Shown: piece after piece, positions 44,137-55,795 of the stretch
Numbering within the stretch: position 1 is the first letter of the stretch
Layout: every line of letters begins with the position of its first letter
Assembly (NCBI GenBank): GCA_014529385.2
Contig: CM043949.1
Coordinates: forward strand, 110,325,977 to 110,389,976
DNA from: Adiantum capillus-veneris
Lineage: Eukaryota > Streptophyta > Polypodiopsida > Polypodiales > Pteridaceae
Length of the DNA stretch: 64,000 nt
Direction of reading: 5' to 3'
The notes under the pieces: model-generated
Seen by the model: only the letters and a program-made list of their open reading frames with translations
Told to the model about the DNA's origin: nothing
Databases searched by the model: none
Position numbers and translations under genes: made by a program

Positions 44137-44910
44137 ATGATCTTGCAGCTCATTAGAGCTAAGCCTTCAGTACCACGTGCTATTGTCCGGGCAGAGCTAG
44201 CTGCCCCCCCACTAGTGGTTGAGGTGCTCACCAGATCTGTCTCCTTCATACACCGCATGTGGGAACTTCTCAAAGACAGATATGCCCGCCTTGCACTTGA
44301 GTCCTCTCGACAGTTGGCCATGCAGGGAGATACAACATGCTGGTATGGGGAGATGACATCATGGTTTCAGGCGCATGGGTTCAGCATAGACAGATTGCCT
44401 CCCTTCCAGTACTCACTGGGTGCACCCTCTTTGATTCTTACACAGTCCGAGATCACCAGGCTCATCCGCCAGGACCTGACTCAGCTAGACACCAGGAGGA
44501 CATGGATACAACGAGCACAGGAGCTGGGCACGAAGATGGCTTTCTACAGAGAGCATCTTCTCCAGCTTACGAAGGACGGTTTTGTGACAAGGCCCAGATA
44601 CATGGACACCCACTTGTCTCATGGGATACGATGTGCTTTTGGCCAGATACGCACATCTTCACACCAGCTGCGGATCGAGACTGGGAGATACAACGGAGTA
44701 CCAACAGAGGCCAGGATATGCCCCCTGTGTGACATCGAGCCTGAGACAGAGTTGCACTACACGTGCCACTGCCCCATCTACTACGATATACGAGGCCGCT
44801 TCCATTGCTTGTTCCTCCAGAGTCATGCGGTACGAGGATCAAAGATGCCTGGGTCTGTTTTTGCTCGAGCTACGCAGACACAGAGAGAGCTTGATGAGAG
44901 GAGAGGCTAG
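44137..44910 (+). pseudogene. LINE ORF2 C-terminal fragment with zinc-knuckle
   Basis: A 257-codon open frame without internal stops. It begins in RT-distal sequence (IRAKPSVPRAIVRAELAAPP), passes PFQYSLGAPSLILTQSEITR and HLSHGIRCAFGQIRTSSHQL, and has CPLCDIEPETELHYTCHCPI near 44.72-44.78 kb, a CxxC...H...C knuckle of the type seen at the C-terminus of plant LINE RT proteins. The catalytic core is absent, so this is a truncated copy although it is open. The apparent start lies at the truncation point. Confidence 0.8.
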
Positions 44911-45340
44911 CTAGTCTCAGAGATAGATCATAGACTTCTTTAGAGCTGCCACTGGACACTCGGAGGAGCTACTACCATAGCAGAACTCGTCGCCTCACAC
45001 CAGAGACACACTGATGGACCGAGCAACCGAGCTGGGGAGATCCAGACGCCCACGACTGCAGAGGACTACACAACATCGACGGAGGCTGCATCAGAGGATT
45101 CGGATCACTTTGGCCCGACACGCACGACGCCCGGTCAGACTACTGACCATGGAGGAGATTGATGAGATCCGCCAGCGACCGATGCTGGATCTCTTGTGAT
45201 CTAGCTATCCCAGCTAGCTGCTTAGCTCACACTAGCAGTTTAGGATTCCATAGTATTTTATTTTGTCATTTTGTCATTTTGTCATCTTGTTATTCTGACT
45301 TTGTATCAAGTACACCCCATTGTAACTTTCTGGTCTCATA

Positions 45341-45353
45341 GGTCACTTTGGCC
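45341..45353 (+). other. LINE family 2 3' hairpin
   Basis: GGTCACTTTGGCC, five paired bases including one G-T pair, preceded by GGTCTCATA. It parallels GGTCCC(G/A)TA plus GGTCATATTTGACC in family 1. Confidence 0.5.
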
Positions 45354-45390
45354 TTTTGAAGACGTTAATATAACATTTCAATTCATTTCA

Positions 45391-47389
45391 TTTTCTCTCT
45401 CTCTCTCTCTATCTCTCTCGGGTGGTCATCTGTAGATCCCCAAGGCCCACACCTCCTAAGAAGGCAACACCCAATCATGCCCAAACGGGGGGATTTGGCA
45501 GTTTGTAGGACCTTGCCGAGGCAGCTATGGCGGGCTGCAAAAGTAGAGGTTGCTTGTAAAGCGTGGGGAAAGGGTGAGGATAAGCTTTGTTGGGTGGGGC
45601 CAGTAGATGTTGTCGCAAGGAGCAGTGGCAAGCTCAACGTGCGAGGAGAGAGATACAAATAGCCCTAGGGTACGTTCAGACTGCTCACGGAATGCCGTGA
45701 GTTGAGCTCCCTCTCCATTCACATTGCTACTCCTGCCGCTTCAAAAACACCAAGCATGCAGGTTTGAGTAGCTAAATCTGTAACAAACTTGGACACCCCA
45801 AGTCTAGATTCTTCGCGACACGAGAGAGAATCACTGAAATTACTTACAACTTTAAAATCACAGCTCAATTTGGTTGACACAGCCCGACGTAGTTCCGTGC
45901 CCAGAGAGATTGGCCCCAAAGACTAGCGCCCCTTTCAATATTTCTTTTATATTAATCTTTGAGCAAAGTACAACTCCCGTAGGGTCCTCTGCTCTCAAAC
46001 TTTGCGTCCAGATGCTCTGAGAAGTGAGTACCTTAGGGCTCTTTTATTCTTACAAGGGATGCCAAAAGTAGAGCCCCAAAATCAGTTAAACTCAGAAGCA
46101 AAAGGTCCAAAAGCTTTAGGCTCAAAAGCATCCAACTCCTAAAAGCATGTGGCCTAAAAACTGCCCCAAAAAGCAACCAGCGCAAAATACGGAATTTCGT
46201 ACAACTGTCAGCGTACAGCTTGCCACGTCAGCATGTCAGCGGAAATTCCGGGGATCCGTACTACTGCCACATCAGCGCCCGTACAGTCAGCACGCCCGTG
46301 TGTGTCCGGGCAGAACTGCTACGTCATCAATTTGTGACAAGATCGGATGGCTGCATGCTTTGGACGGCGTGTGCTCGACTCTTCCCTGCATTGCGTGCTG
46401 AAAAGCACATGGAATGTTGTTGGGTCCGGGGGAAGAGGCTGCCCGTAGTGATGGCTGGTCCGGAAATGAACTGTAGTTTTACCCTCCAATCTAGTTTTGA
46501 CACGTCCTCTCCACGCTCCTTTAGCTCATGTTCGGGCGTGCAGTCTGAACCCAGCCTTAGCACAAGGTCCCCTCTGGCCTCCGCTTGGCTCCCTCTGCAG
46601 CTGGTCGGTCGCGGTTGTAGTCTTGAGCACATGGAGGGGTGACCATGAGGATCAGCGAAGAAGAGGGAGAAGCGTGTAAAGTTAAAGGCGGGAGCGGCAC
46701 TAAGTGGACAATTAAAGTGGTACACGGAGCAGACCTCTCCTCTACTGCCAGGTCCTCTGAACCAGCCTCATTCAGTTGTGAAACATAGCAGTTTGCCTGC
46801 ATTTTGGGACCACCTCTCTCTAGCGTCTTCTCTTCCCTTCAGCATTTTTCACTCACGGGCGTTTCCTCCCTCTCTAGCGTTTTTGAGCTATAGAGGCACT
46901 AAACATACCCGCTTCAAAGCGTCATGCTTCAAAGCGTCATCTTTGTTCTCAATTTGCAAGGTTGATTTGGTGGAGTTGTGTCGTGGTAGATCTGAGATCC
47001 GGTGATGGGCACCGAGATCCGGTGACTGCCCGTGTTTGATAGGAGGTTTGCTCGCGGTTGTAGACTTGATCGTCATCAGATTCACCGTTTAAGCTGCACC
47101 TTTGACAAGACCATCATTAGATCACACAAGGATACACATTGGGGTTTTGGAATTGCCTCTAGACAAGGACATTGGTTCTTTTGAAATGTTTTGTACTCCT
47201 GCGTAGGATGGAGCCCTCCATGCTCAAATAGTCAACAGCATTATTTAACTTGGAGGAGCATGATTAAACTTCTAAAAACAGTCTTAATTTCTGATGTGTT
47301 AACTGTCTCTGTGTTGAATATTCTGTAGGAGTTCTGCTAACTTTTCTGCTATAAATTGAGAGGTTATGGCATTTACTTGTATCTCACAG
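45391..47389. other. intron remainder with LTR-like fragment
   Basis: Around 45.905-45.955 kb, GGCCCCAAAGACTAGCGCCC and the following CCTTTCAATATTTCTTT resemble the LTRs of element B (GGCCCCAAAGACTTGCGCCC), so a diverged minus-strand LTR probably extends around it, perhaps 45.7-46.7 kb. A small palindrome CTCACGGAATGCCGTGAG lies at about 45683-45700. No gene is recognised up to the exon at 47390. Confidence 0.45.
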
Positions 47390-48148
47390 GTGGTAGATGC
47401 ATGCGATGACGAGTTTCTTCTTGCACAAGAACTCGGCAAAAATGGTGTAAGAGAAAGGTTGTCAAACTCTCAAGGAAGAATGTTTACTTTGTACTTTGAT
47501 CAGTTGTATTTTTCTGCTGTAGAAGCTTCATATGCTAAATCTGCATACATTGAGATAACTGATTGTATTTCCACATGCCTGCACATGCAGACAACTTTGA
47601 TGGTGGAGTGCCGTTTGTCGCTTGTACTCCTGTTCTATTGCTCATCTACTATTGCAATGGCTTTCTTGTGTCCGCAGAGTTAGATGTACAGGCAGGAAGA
47701 ATATAATAGAGGAGAAGGCTCACGAGCTGGAATATTTAAGGCAGACACTTGAAATGGTAATTCTTGTGTCTAAGCCTTATCGTGTATGTGTGTGCACGTG
47801 CGCGTGTGTATTATGCATACGAATGTGCTCCTCATCAGAGAGATGTGATTATTTTCCTGCAGGTGAAAGAGCAAAACCAGGACTCTGCATTGAAGTTGAA
47901 AGCCCTCAAAGATAGTATAGAGAATTCAGAGAGCATAGCTCAAACAAATGTTGTGTTGATGAAGGTACTTCCTGCATGCATATGCTTTTTGGGGGCATGA
48001 TCTTGCACTTACCGAGCTTGATCTGTCGATGTTGTTTTACGTGCAGTTAAAAGGGCTGAGTGCAAAGCTGGGGTCAACTGTCGGAGACAGACAGAAAGTG
48101 GAATTTCCTTTACGAAGTTCGCCCAGTACATCCTCCAGTAGCTGTTGA
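47390..48148 (+). CDS. NNF1: 3' exon group of putative NNF1-like kinetochore protein
   Basis: Four exons: 47390-47444 (VVDACDDEFLLAQELGKN), 47680-47756 (CTGRKNIIEEKAHELEYLRQ and TLEM), 47863-47964 (VKEQNQDSALKLKALKDSIE, ending VVLMK) and 48047-48148 (LKGLSAKLGSTVGDRQK to a TGA). The first junction is phase 1 and the others phase 0; acceptors are TCTCACAG, CCGCAGAG, TTTCCTGCAG and ACGTGCAG. The exons encode a coiled coil, with KAHELEYLRQTLE..KEQN resembling the C-terminal coil of plant NNF1 as I remember it. The start of this group continues the ET|VVD junction from 12628. Without a transcript, joining to the 12.6 kb group is inference, and PMF1/NNF1 identity needs a profile search. Confidence 0.55.
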
Positions 48149-51100
48149 TGCTTTCAGCAAGGGGTGCATCTCTATCTGGCTTTTGCATAGCCTCACAACG
48201 CCCAAAGGCTGAAACATGCTCTTGCTGAGTGGACTAACAAGATTTGTATGCAAGCCAATGAGGGTGATAGCAAGTATCCAATTTTAATTGCCAAATCCTA
48301 ATAGTTCCAACTTCAATTGTGCTAAATCCTCATAGTTGATGCCATCTTCTCTTTTGTTAGATGATCATTCCTTGCTTTATAGCTCACCCATTCCATAGAT
48401 GGCTCCAATGGACGTGTGGGCTGGTCTGTGTTTCAACCAAAGCTCTTTTTACTTGTATTGCTAATTTCCAGAATTATTTGGAATCAAAATTTGCCCCAAT
48501 TGCTCTCTAGTTTATTAGGGCCATTTACAATAAGCATTATGACTCAAGCTGTGAAAGCTTCTTTACATATCATGCATTTTTCATTAAAACCATTGTGTAT
48601 GATGATGATGATGATGGGGGTTCTATGTATCATTGTGGAGTGTGTACGAGTGGGCACAAGATAATTACAATCTGGAGGGACTTGCAGAAGCAATTGACAA
48701 TACCTATGAAGCTTCTAGTCTCACTACATGCGACTCAGTTTCCTTGCGGGAATGTGGACTACATGATCTTTTTGTGGCTTGTGTGTAGATAGTGTCTTGG
48801 CATTGGGTGGAAGTAGATTTGAATTGATAGTGTCATGGCAATGGCATTGGGTGTAAGGAGTAGGTAGGTCCGACTCGATGGTGTCCTAGCATTGGGTGAA
48901 TGGAGTAGGACAAAAGAGCCAACTTAAGGACTAACTAAATTAAAATCTAGGAGCCACTAGAGGGAAATTCAAATTGAAATGACTCAAATGTCACTTGGAT
49001 TCATGATTTTGAATGAAAATGATGTCAAAAGAAAGCTCATGTCAAGCCATCAAAGCAAAGGCTATCTCCATCATGAACCCGGAAGGTTTGCATGGTTTGG
49101 ATGATCGATTAGATCCCACTTAATGTTGACTTTTTTTTTTTTTGTATCCTATCCTGTTATTTGGCTCCTTTACCCTATGTTTGAATTAAAGGTTCACACC
49201 TCTTGGACCATCTACCATAAGTCAAAATGGCATTGCCTTGCCTTACATTCAATAAACCATGACAAGGTCCGTGCTCTTTTCGTAGCCCCCAATGTCCGAA
49301 CTAGTGCTCTCTATATGAATTCCACCTTTGCATCCTTTGTGGTCAAGTAGAAGTATATTTGTGCAAAAATGCATCTCTTGATCACACAAGGCAATAGCAC
49401 AAAGGCACCCTCATATTCGACTCTACATACATCTTCCATTCTTGATTTACCTCCATGTTGGTAGAAACATCAAGTCTTCTAGTAGCAGCAAGTTCATCCA
49501 AGTTGATACTGTTTGAAAAAAGTAGTTTCTCTATCTCATTATTCTTGAAAAAATCAACAGATAATTAGAGTGAAAGGTAGGATAAGTAAATTGGACCCCT
49601 TGAAGGAATTGTTGATTAGATGTATTGGTGAATTTATCTTATGCATAAGCCTTAAAAGTATAGGGGTTTAAGCGAATTTTTTGAAATCGAATTAGACAAT
49701 GAAGTGTTGCTTTCAATGAAATAGTGATGGAAAAAGTGAGTTACAACTTATGTTAACAAAGTCTCAAAAAGTGAAAATCGCTAACAAATTTGAGTTAACC
49801 CTCGCTACTTAAAGATAGGTGTGGAATCATGGACCCTTTAGGGAGGTTGAAATCTCAGTGCTTACAACATATCCTTGATTGAAAATGTGGAATCTTGGCT
49901 CAACCTTAATTTTACAATAGCAGAAGTGGACATGTTTTTTTAAGTTTTAGTCCTGGTTTTTGGATTAGTTTCTCTCAAAGACAAGGGCAAGGAGGACTCT
50001 AATTTCTTTCTACTTTGGGCAAGTAAAAAAGCGAGATTTGAGCAAGTCTCTTGAGCATCTTTCATGAGTATCAACATTTTGCCATCCGACCATGCCATAA
50101 CACTTCCAAAGATTTTGTAAATAATTGTAATCATCATTTGTGTTATTACATTACCTACATGAGCATTGTGCTTTTATGGCATTGGAGTTGGTGTGTGTGT
50201 GTGTGTGTGTCCAATCTCTAGGTTTGGCTTGAAAGTTGCCATGAGATAGCTTGCTAATCAATCACAAGGAATTGATGATATAATCTAGAAGATCATGAGT
50301 AAAGAGTGTACGGCTACTACTGTGAGTGAGAGGAATAGTCTTTTTCAAGAACATACATGCACAAGATTAACATCCACATAGACTACTTGATTAGCCCAAG
50401 CTTCAAAGAAATGTGAGGAGATAGATCCTTAAAATTACAAGGCATAAAAGTTCATGCAATAGTTTTGAGCACTTGATTGGAAATTTTGAATGCATTATGG
50501 TTATACATATGAACGATAACTACTTCAATTGAATGTCACATTTCTTATGAACAATGCCATATTCAATCTTCCATCAATCTGCAAAAATCAATTTAATCCT
50601 CTCCCTCTCTATTTATGTCATCTCTCTATCTCAACTCAATCGAGAAAGTTGCAATTCATGTTGCATAATGTGTTGATTTGAGGAAATTGTTTTGTATCCC
50701 TATTCCTAGAAGCAAGTTAAGATGTATGTTGTACTACTCAATACTACTACTAAACATTATGTTTCATACTTAACATCACTGCCTTCCCCATCAAGTAGGA
50801 AATTGTGTCCGTTTTCCTTTGCAAACTGATGAGTTACTCATGCCTCATCTCATGGGGATTCCATTGTTTTAATTTGAAGTTTATCAATGTGTTGCCATGC
50901 ATCTTTTGGTGTGTTCTATAGAGCCTTTGTTTGGTGCCCTTTGATGGCCACTCACAAGTCCACTAGTCCATTGGACTTGTGGTGCCTTGGATGAGCTTAC
51001 CCTTTGTGTATCCAAGGGATCCAACAACCTAGAGGGCATTCGTGATCCATGATGCCTAATCTCAACCACCCATATCAACTAGAGTCATGGACTTGCACGC

Positions 51101-51253
51101 TTGCAAGTGTCCTCATCTATATGTAACATGGGGTGCAAGAGGGTGTAGTTCAAAAGTGAGATTAAAAATTAATGAGAATTGAGTGCCACGAAAAGAGTAA
51201 GTTCGCCACCAATTGGTTACCTAGGCACAATAGTTATATTTTGAGAGGCGAGA

Positions 51254-51255
<2 letters not shown>
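48149..51255. other. 3' flank and intergenic DNA
   Basis: No gene is recognised. A GAT run occurs near 48.60 kb, a T run near 49.13 kb and a (GT)n tract near 50.19 kb. TGTC(A/C)T(G/A)GCATTGGGTG occurs two or three times near 48.79-48.90 kb, a small local repeat. Confidence 0.45.

Positions 51256-51284
<29 letters not shown>
51256..51284. repeat. poly-G tract
   Basis: 29 consecutive G, preceded by GAGAGA. G-quadruplex-prone and assembly-sensitive. Confidence 0.95.
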
Positions 51285-51287
<3 letters not shown>

Positions 51288-51524
51288 TCTTCTTTGTGCA
51301 ATAATGTATTATTCAGAATTTGATACTAAGAAGTTATGGTCAGTAAAAGATGCTCACCATTACACACTTATTTTAATGCAACTTTATAGATGTGAGTATA
51401 TGCGGCCTAGCGTCCAGGAACCTTGTGCTCCATCGAGCCATCCTCCTCTATTAATAGAGAGGTCCCCATGTCAGTTCCCAGTAGGCCATGCCCAAGCCAT
51501 TGGTCTCACATTACCCCCCCGTCG
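51285..51524 (-). mobile_element. 3' LTR end and polypurine tract of gypsy element E
   Basis: Minus strand: TTCTCCGACGGGGGGGTAA directly precedes TGTGAGACC, fitting a polypurine tract and LTR start (51510/51511). The outer limit of the LTR is not defined; the poly-G tract probably lies within it. Confidence 0.45.
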
Positions 51525-51541
51525 GAGAAGTGTTTTCATTC

Positions 51542-52110
51542 TCAAAACAAAAGTGGGATATTTCTTTTTAAGAATACTAATGTTTTCCAAGCGGCACGTT
51601 CTTGAGGTCTATCTTTCCACTTAACTAATGCTTGGCGACATACATGATGACAAGTATGTAAATCATGATAGTCAAGAATGCGCTCACGTTCATGTGGCTG
51701 GGTGGGAGGTTCAATGAAATCAATCAAAACCTATCGATCAACTTCATTGTTGTCCCTAGACAAGCATTTGCTCAAATCACTTACATGAAAAATGGAAAGA
51801 ATACGAGAGTGTGCAAGTAAAGAAAGTTTGTAGGCCATAGCTTCAACTCGCTTGAGTATTTTGAATGGGCCACAACATTTAGGAGATAACTTAGGTTTAT
51901 AACTAATTCTCAAACTTTTTGAATGTTTTGGAACACATGAGAATACCATGAAAGTGACTTGCCAATGTTTCTCATCATCATACTACTTCTATCTGTCCTT
52001 GCTACAAACATTTTGATTAGCAATCTCATCATATCCATATGATTTTGGATGAAGTCCTTGACTTGCTGGATTTTCTTGATAGCCAACTCCACCGTTGTCG
52101 GAAAGTGTGC
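51542..52110 (-). pseudogene. integrase C-terminus and chromo-like tail of gypsy element E
   Basis: Minus-strand pieces in several frames: LAIKKIQQVKDFIQ, then KLSPKCCGPFKILKRVEAMA and YKLSLLAHSRILSIFHVSDL, the standard post-core region of gypsy integrases. After a stop come HERERILDYHD and VKWKDRPQERAAWKTL, the equivalent of the chromodomain-like tail. The integrase core is missing; the element is interrupted by about 0.7 kb of unassigned DNA and the LTR element at 52817. Confidence 0.8.
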
Positions 52111-52816
52111 GGTCTAGCTCTGGGAATGTGCGAGACCTTTGTCTGTGAGAGTTCGTGTGATGAGAATCACAAACACTTTGTGAAAAAGTGTTTATGGAAA
52201 ATCACCAACCCTCTTCCTAATGATGGTTTAAAGTCTAACAACATTCGTGTGATAAAACAATCACAAACCCTCTTTCCTATTGTGCTTGGAATTTGCTTGT
52301 TTTTAGAAGCGAGTCCGTGATCAATTTTTTTTCACCAATTCACATCCAATTTTACTTAAAAAGAGCAATAAAAAACACTAAACTTTCAGCCATGAAACCT
52401 CAACTCTCAGACAAGCATAAATCCCATTCAAAACTCAAACCTCTTTCATGGAATCATGTAGCCTCATCCCAATTACATAGTCGTAACTTCAGACAGTTGA
52501 AAGGAATACACGAGCTTCCCCCTTCACGACGACCATTTTATGATTTTTCAAAGATTTAAGAGCTTCCATATTGAAGGCCACACACCATTTTGATAAAGGG
52601 AAACCCTAATTCACTCCGTCACAAGCTTAGATACAAGATAGCGGAGAGGCATAGAGCAACCATGAAGTGAATTGCATAGAAGGAGAAAATTACAGCTTTT
52701 TTCCTAAAAAAAGCAGCCCTATATCTCTTTTCCATGGCATTATCAGCTGATGTATCAATTTTTAGGCCATTCTAACCAAAATTAGGTCATTTTCAGCTCA
52801 TTTTTGACCTAAAAAA
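52111..52816. other. unassigned segment inside gypsy element E
   Basis: No retroelement domain is recognised. GTGTGATGAGAATCACAAACA and GTGTGATAAAACAATCACAAA indicate a short internal repeat. It may be a further insertion. Confidence 0.4.
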
Positions 52817-53250
52817 TGTCAGAGTGTGCAACGGAGGTGAGAGAGAGAAAGAGACAATGGCACAAGAGAGAGAGAGAAGAGACATGACAGGAGATAGATG
52901 GTGGAAAGGCTGGCAGTCCAATAACTCTAGATGGCTACATGGTGTGAGACAATACAAGACAATAAGAAAGAGGGTGCCCCCCTCTTATATATAGGAGAAT
53001 AGGGGATGGTCGGGCAATAATCCTCAATATAGCCCAATGACCTAAAAATACGACCCTCCAATATAAATGGGGGAATATGTGACGAAAACAGGTCTAAAGT
53101 GGGAAATGTGCTGAACAACCCTAAGTGTGTTTGAGATCCCTGTCCAATAGGTTTACGGGTGGCCAACCCACAACCAAGGGCCAGTGCACGTGAGTGGTGA
53201 GGAGCCTATAGACAGTGTGCGAAGCATCTGGAGATGAAGAAAATCTAACA
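52817..53250 (-). repeat. 3' LTR of the LARD-like element
   Basis: From TGTCAGAGTGTG to GAAAATCTAACA. Contains the sequence whose reverse is the TATA box at about 52984. Confidence 0.85.
52984..52995 (-). promoter_or_regulatory. TATA box of the LTR
   Basis: Minus strand CTATATATAAGAGG, conserved in the other LTR near 55515-55524 (CTATATATAGG). A good match to plant TATA boxes. Confidence 0.55.
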
Positions 53251-53263
53251 CTCCCCCCTCAAC
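53251..53263 (-). promoter_or_regulatory. polypurine tract of the LARD-like element
   Basis: Minus strand GTTGAGGGGGGAG, followed by the LTR start TGTTAGATTTTC. Confidence 0.75.
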
Positions 53264-55330
53264 AATAGATGCGGAGAAGCTATCGAGGAGAATGCAACAC
53301 GCCTGCGGAATCTGGAGAAGATATAAATTTTGGGAGAAAAGGAGGAGGAGCGCCAATCAAACAACACGACAATCCGTACAGCAACAATGTGATGATGACC
53401 AAGGGTGAGGAAACTCCGATCAAGTCGCACAAGGAAGCTGATGGAGTAGCAAGCTACATAATAAGTCACTGAAGAGGATTTATATGAGGAAGTAACCTAA
53501 GATAAGCGTCCTATAGCCCATCGGTGATGATCACCATTGGGATGGAGGAACCCATTGTAGCAACATGAGACAAGACATGGTGACCCCCCCTGAAGAGGAA
53601 CACTCTGAAAAAGAGGAGAGGAAAAACTGTTGAGGTGGGAAACCAGTAGCATATCCAAGTCAAAGAAGCTCGAGCAGAAGAGGGAGGAAGAGTAGGAAGA
53701 AGAGGCTCAATAGGGAAGGCATCATCCACCATACTAAACAAGATGACAGGATAAGCAATCCATCTATGTAGAGACCGCAACAACTACAATCTTTCAGGAG
53801 AAGAGTCGTCTCAGGGGTATATAAGCTGCAATATGATCTGTCGTTCCGTGGCAAAACACAATATCGGACAAAAGAGTCAGAGGAGATCTTGGGAAAAGTC
53901 ATCCTGTGGGAGCACATCCACCACTGGGGTCTGGACTAAATATCCAAGAGAGAGTCTGTCATGAAGACACGCGACATAGGACGCCCCCCCGCCCCCCCGG
54001 GAAAGTAATGGAATGTGGTGAGGTTAAGGATGGCTGAGAGGATGCATCGGGAAGAATGACCGGTATTGTAGAAGTCATAGCCTCGGAGTAGACCAACAAA
54101 GCAAGGAACATCCATGACGTCTTCACTGTGTAAGTAGTGCATATGTACATCCAAAATGCAAGTGGAGGAGTGACAGGACTAAGTAAAAGAGCCACCATGG
54201 AGTAGTGCACCGAAAGAGACCATGCAGGCATCCATATGCCAAAGGATACTCACATCTAGGAGTATAAGTCCAAAAGAAGTGTCTGACGTGCCAAGAGGCA
54301 CGGGTCTATCATACAGAGAACCAATGAAGGAGGTGGATATGGCAATCCCAAATAGAGAGACAATAGTCGAGGGAGAGGGAGGGAGGGTTACTGAGGAAGA
54401 AGTAGTGGTGGAAAACACAAGCCACATCCACATAAGTACCTATACCAATCCAATCCCTTGCATCTTCCCGAGGGCAAGAGAGCCTCTAGGAGGGAAGATC
54501 TGTAATGTCGAGGGAGATCCGTTTGTTGTGCCAGAACCTATATCTGAGTCCACGTCTCAATGTCAAAGGAGAAGGATCAAAGGTGAGAAGAGGATCGGAA
54601 TAACCGCGCTGGATAGAACGCCAAATGATTGCGAAGTAGGCTGTAAGTGATGGGAGAGGCAAGGGAAACCCAAAATGCTGAAGAAGCAAAGTCGAGGTGC
54701 TATCCAAACCTGAAATCGCAGCAAAAGGGAGCTCAAAACACCGTGAGAATGCAGGGGTTTGAGAAAAAATGCCAGGTGATGAATACCGAATGTCGAGGTT
54801 GGTAAGGTGAGGGCTGTAAATGCACCAAAACAGGCTGAAAATCAGCAAGTATTTGATCGGGAAGTCACCATCAAAGTCAGGTGAGAGTTCAACTTCCAAG
54901 CGGGAAGACCAAGGGGCAAGGAGCAGAGCTCCGGTTGTTCAAGATCAACAAGTAGAGGGTGAAATGAAAAATGCTGGTCAAGCTGCTATTGTCCTGACCA
55001 AAAAACACTAAAGTCTGCTGGCTGCCCTTCTGCAACAGAACCGCAAGGGCAAAAGCTAGCTGGAAACACAGAGGCAAGTGAGGAAATGCAGAGCCAAAAG
55101 GGACTGTCCTCCTGAAAAAACGCTAGGCCAAAGTGCTGGCTGAAACATGCAAATGCAGAGGATAGGCAGAAGGTGGCAATCAGGTAGAGGGAGGGAGGGC
55201 AAGAGCAAAGGGATGCAGATCCACAAAACGCTAGGGCTGAAGCAAAAAATGCTGATGGAGATGAAGCAGTCCTTCGCGAGGAAATCCTCCACAAGGTCCT
55301 CCCATGGGATGGTGATGGCAAATCCTCAGG
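53264..55330 (-). other. internal region of the LARD-like element
   Basis: About 2.07 kb. Short open frames on both strands match no gag, protease, RT or integrase motif. Purine-rich on the plus strand. No RNA structure was evaluated. Confidence 0.55.
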
Positions 55331-55349
55331 CCTAGAAGCTCTGATACCA
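55331..55349 (-). promoter_or_regulatory. primer binding site of the LARD-like element
   Basis: Minus strand TGGTATCAGAGCTTCTAGG, the tRNA-iMet type. Confidence 0.9.
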
Positions 55350-55795
55350 TGTCAAAGTGTGTAAGAGAAGGTGTGAGAGAGAAATAGACAATGGTACGAG
55401 AGAGAGAGAAGAGACATGATAGGAGACAGATGGTGGAAAGGCTGACAGCCCAATAACTTTAAATGGCTACATGGTGTGAGACAATATAAGACAATGAGAA
55501 AGAGGATGCCCCCTCCTATATATAGGAGAATAGGGGTTGGTCGGGCAATAATCCTCAATATAGCCCAATGGCCTAAATATATGACCATATAAATGGGGGA
55601 ATATGTGACCAAAATAGGTCTAAAGTGGGAAAACAGGTCTAAAGCGGGAAATGTGCTAAACAACCCTAAGTGTGCCTGAGATCCGTGTCCATTAGGTGTA
55701 CGGGTGGCCAACCCAAAATCAAGGGCCAATGCACATGAATGGTGAGGAGCCTGTAAACAATGTGCAAAGCATCTGGAGATGAAGAAAATCTAATA
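55350..55795 (-). repeat. 5' LTR of the LARD-like element
   Basis: Co-linear with 52817-53250. It has an extra partial duplication (GGTCTAAAG(T/C)GGGAAA occurs twice) near 55.62-55.65 kb and ends CTAATA instead of CTAACA. Confidence 0.85.

Larger units (their letters stand above)
44130..45390 (+). mobile_element. LINE family 2, 5'-truncated plus-strand copy
   Basis: Begins right after a TC tract and ends with a hairpin at 45341-45353 and a short A/T-rich tail before another CT tract. It contains only the part of ORF2 downstream of the RT palm. It is closely related to the minus-strand copy at 25.85-27.18 kb, which keeps YADD. Confidence 0.85.
12629..47389 (+). other. putative giant intron, about 34.8 kb
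   Basis: It begins with donor GTATGT after the exon ending at 12628 and ends with acceptor TCTCACAG before 47390, both phase 0. The interior is occupied by at least eight mobile elements, mostly nested. That the two exon groups form one transcript is inferred from strand, phase and family order; there is no transcript evidence here. A break into two unrelated fragments, with the second group being a translocated gene end, remains possible. Confidence 0.45.

Noticed and set aside
50884-51078. Minus-strand 64-codon frame as a gene
   Set aside because: Short, no motif, no splice or neighbour support.
53511-55321. Hydrophobic minus-strand frames inside the LARD-like element as membrane proteins
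   Set aside because: Overlapping frames of a purine-rich plus strand give Leu/Ser/Phe-rich translations by composition; no conserved domain.
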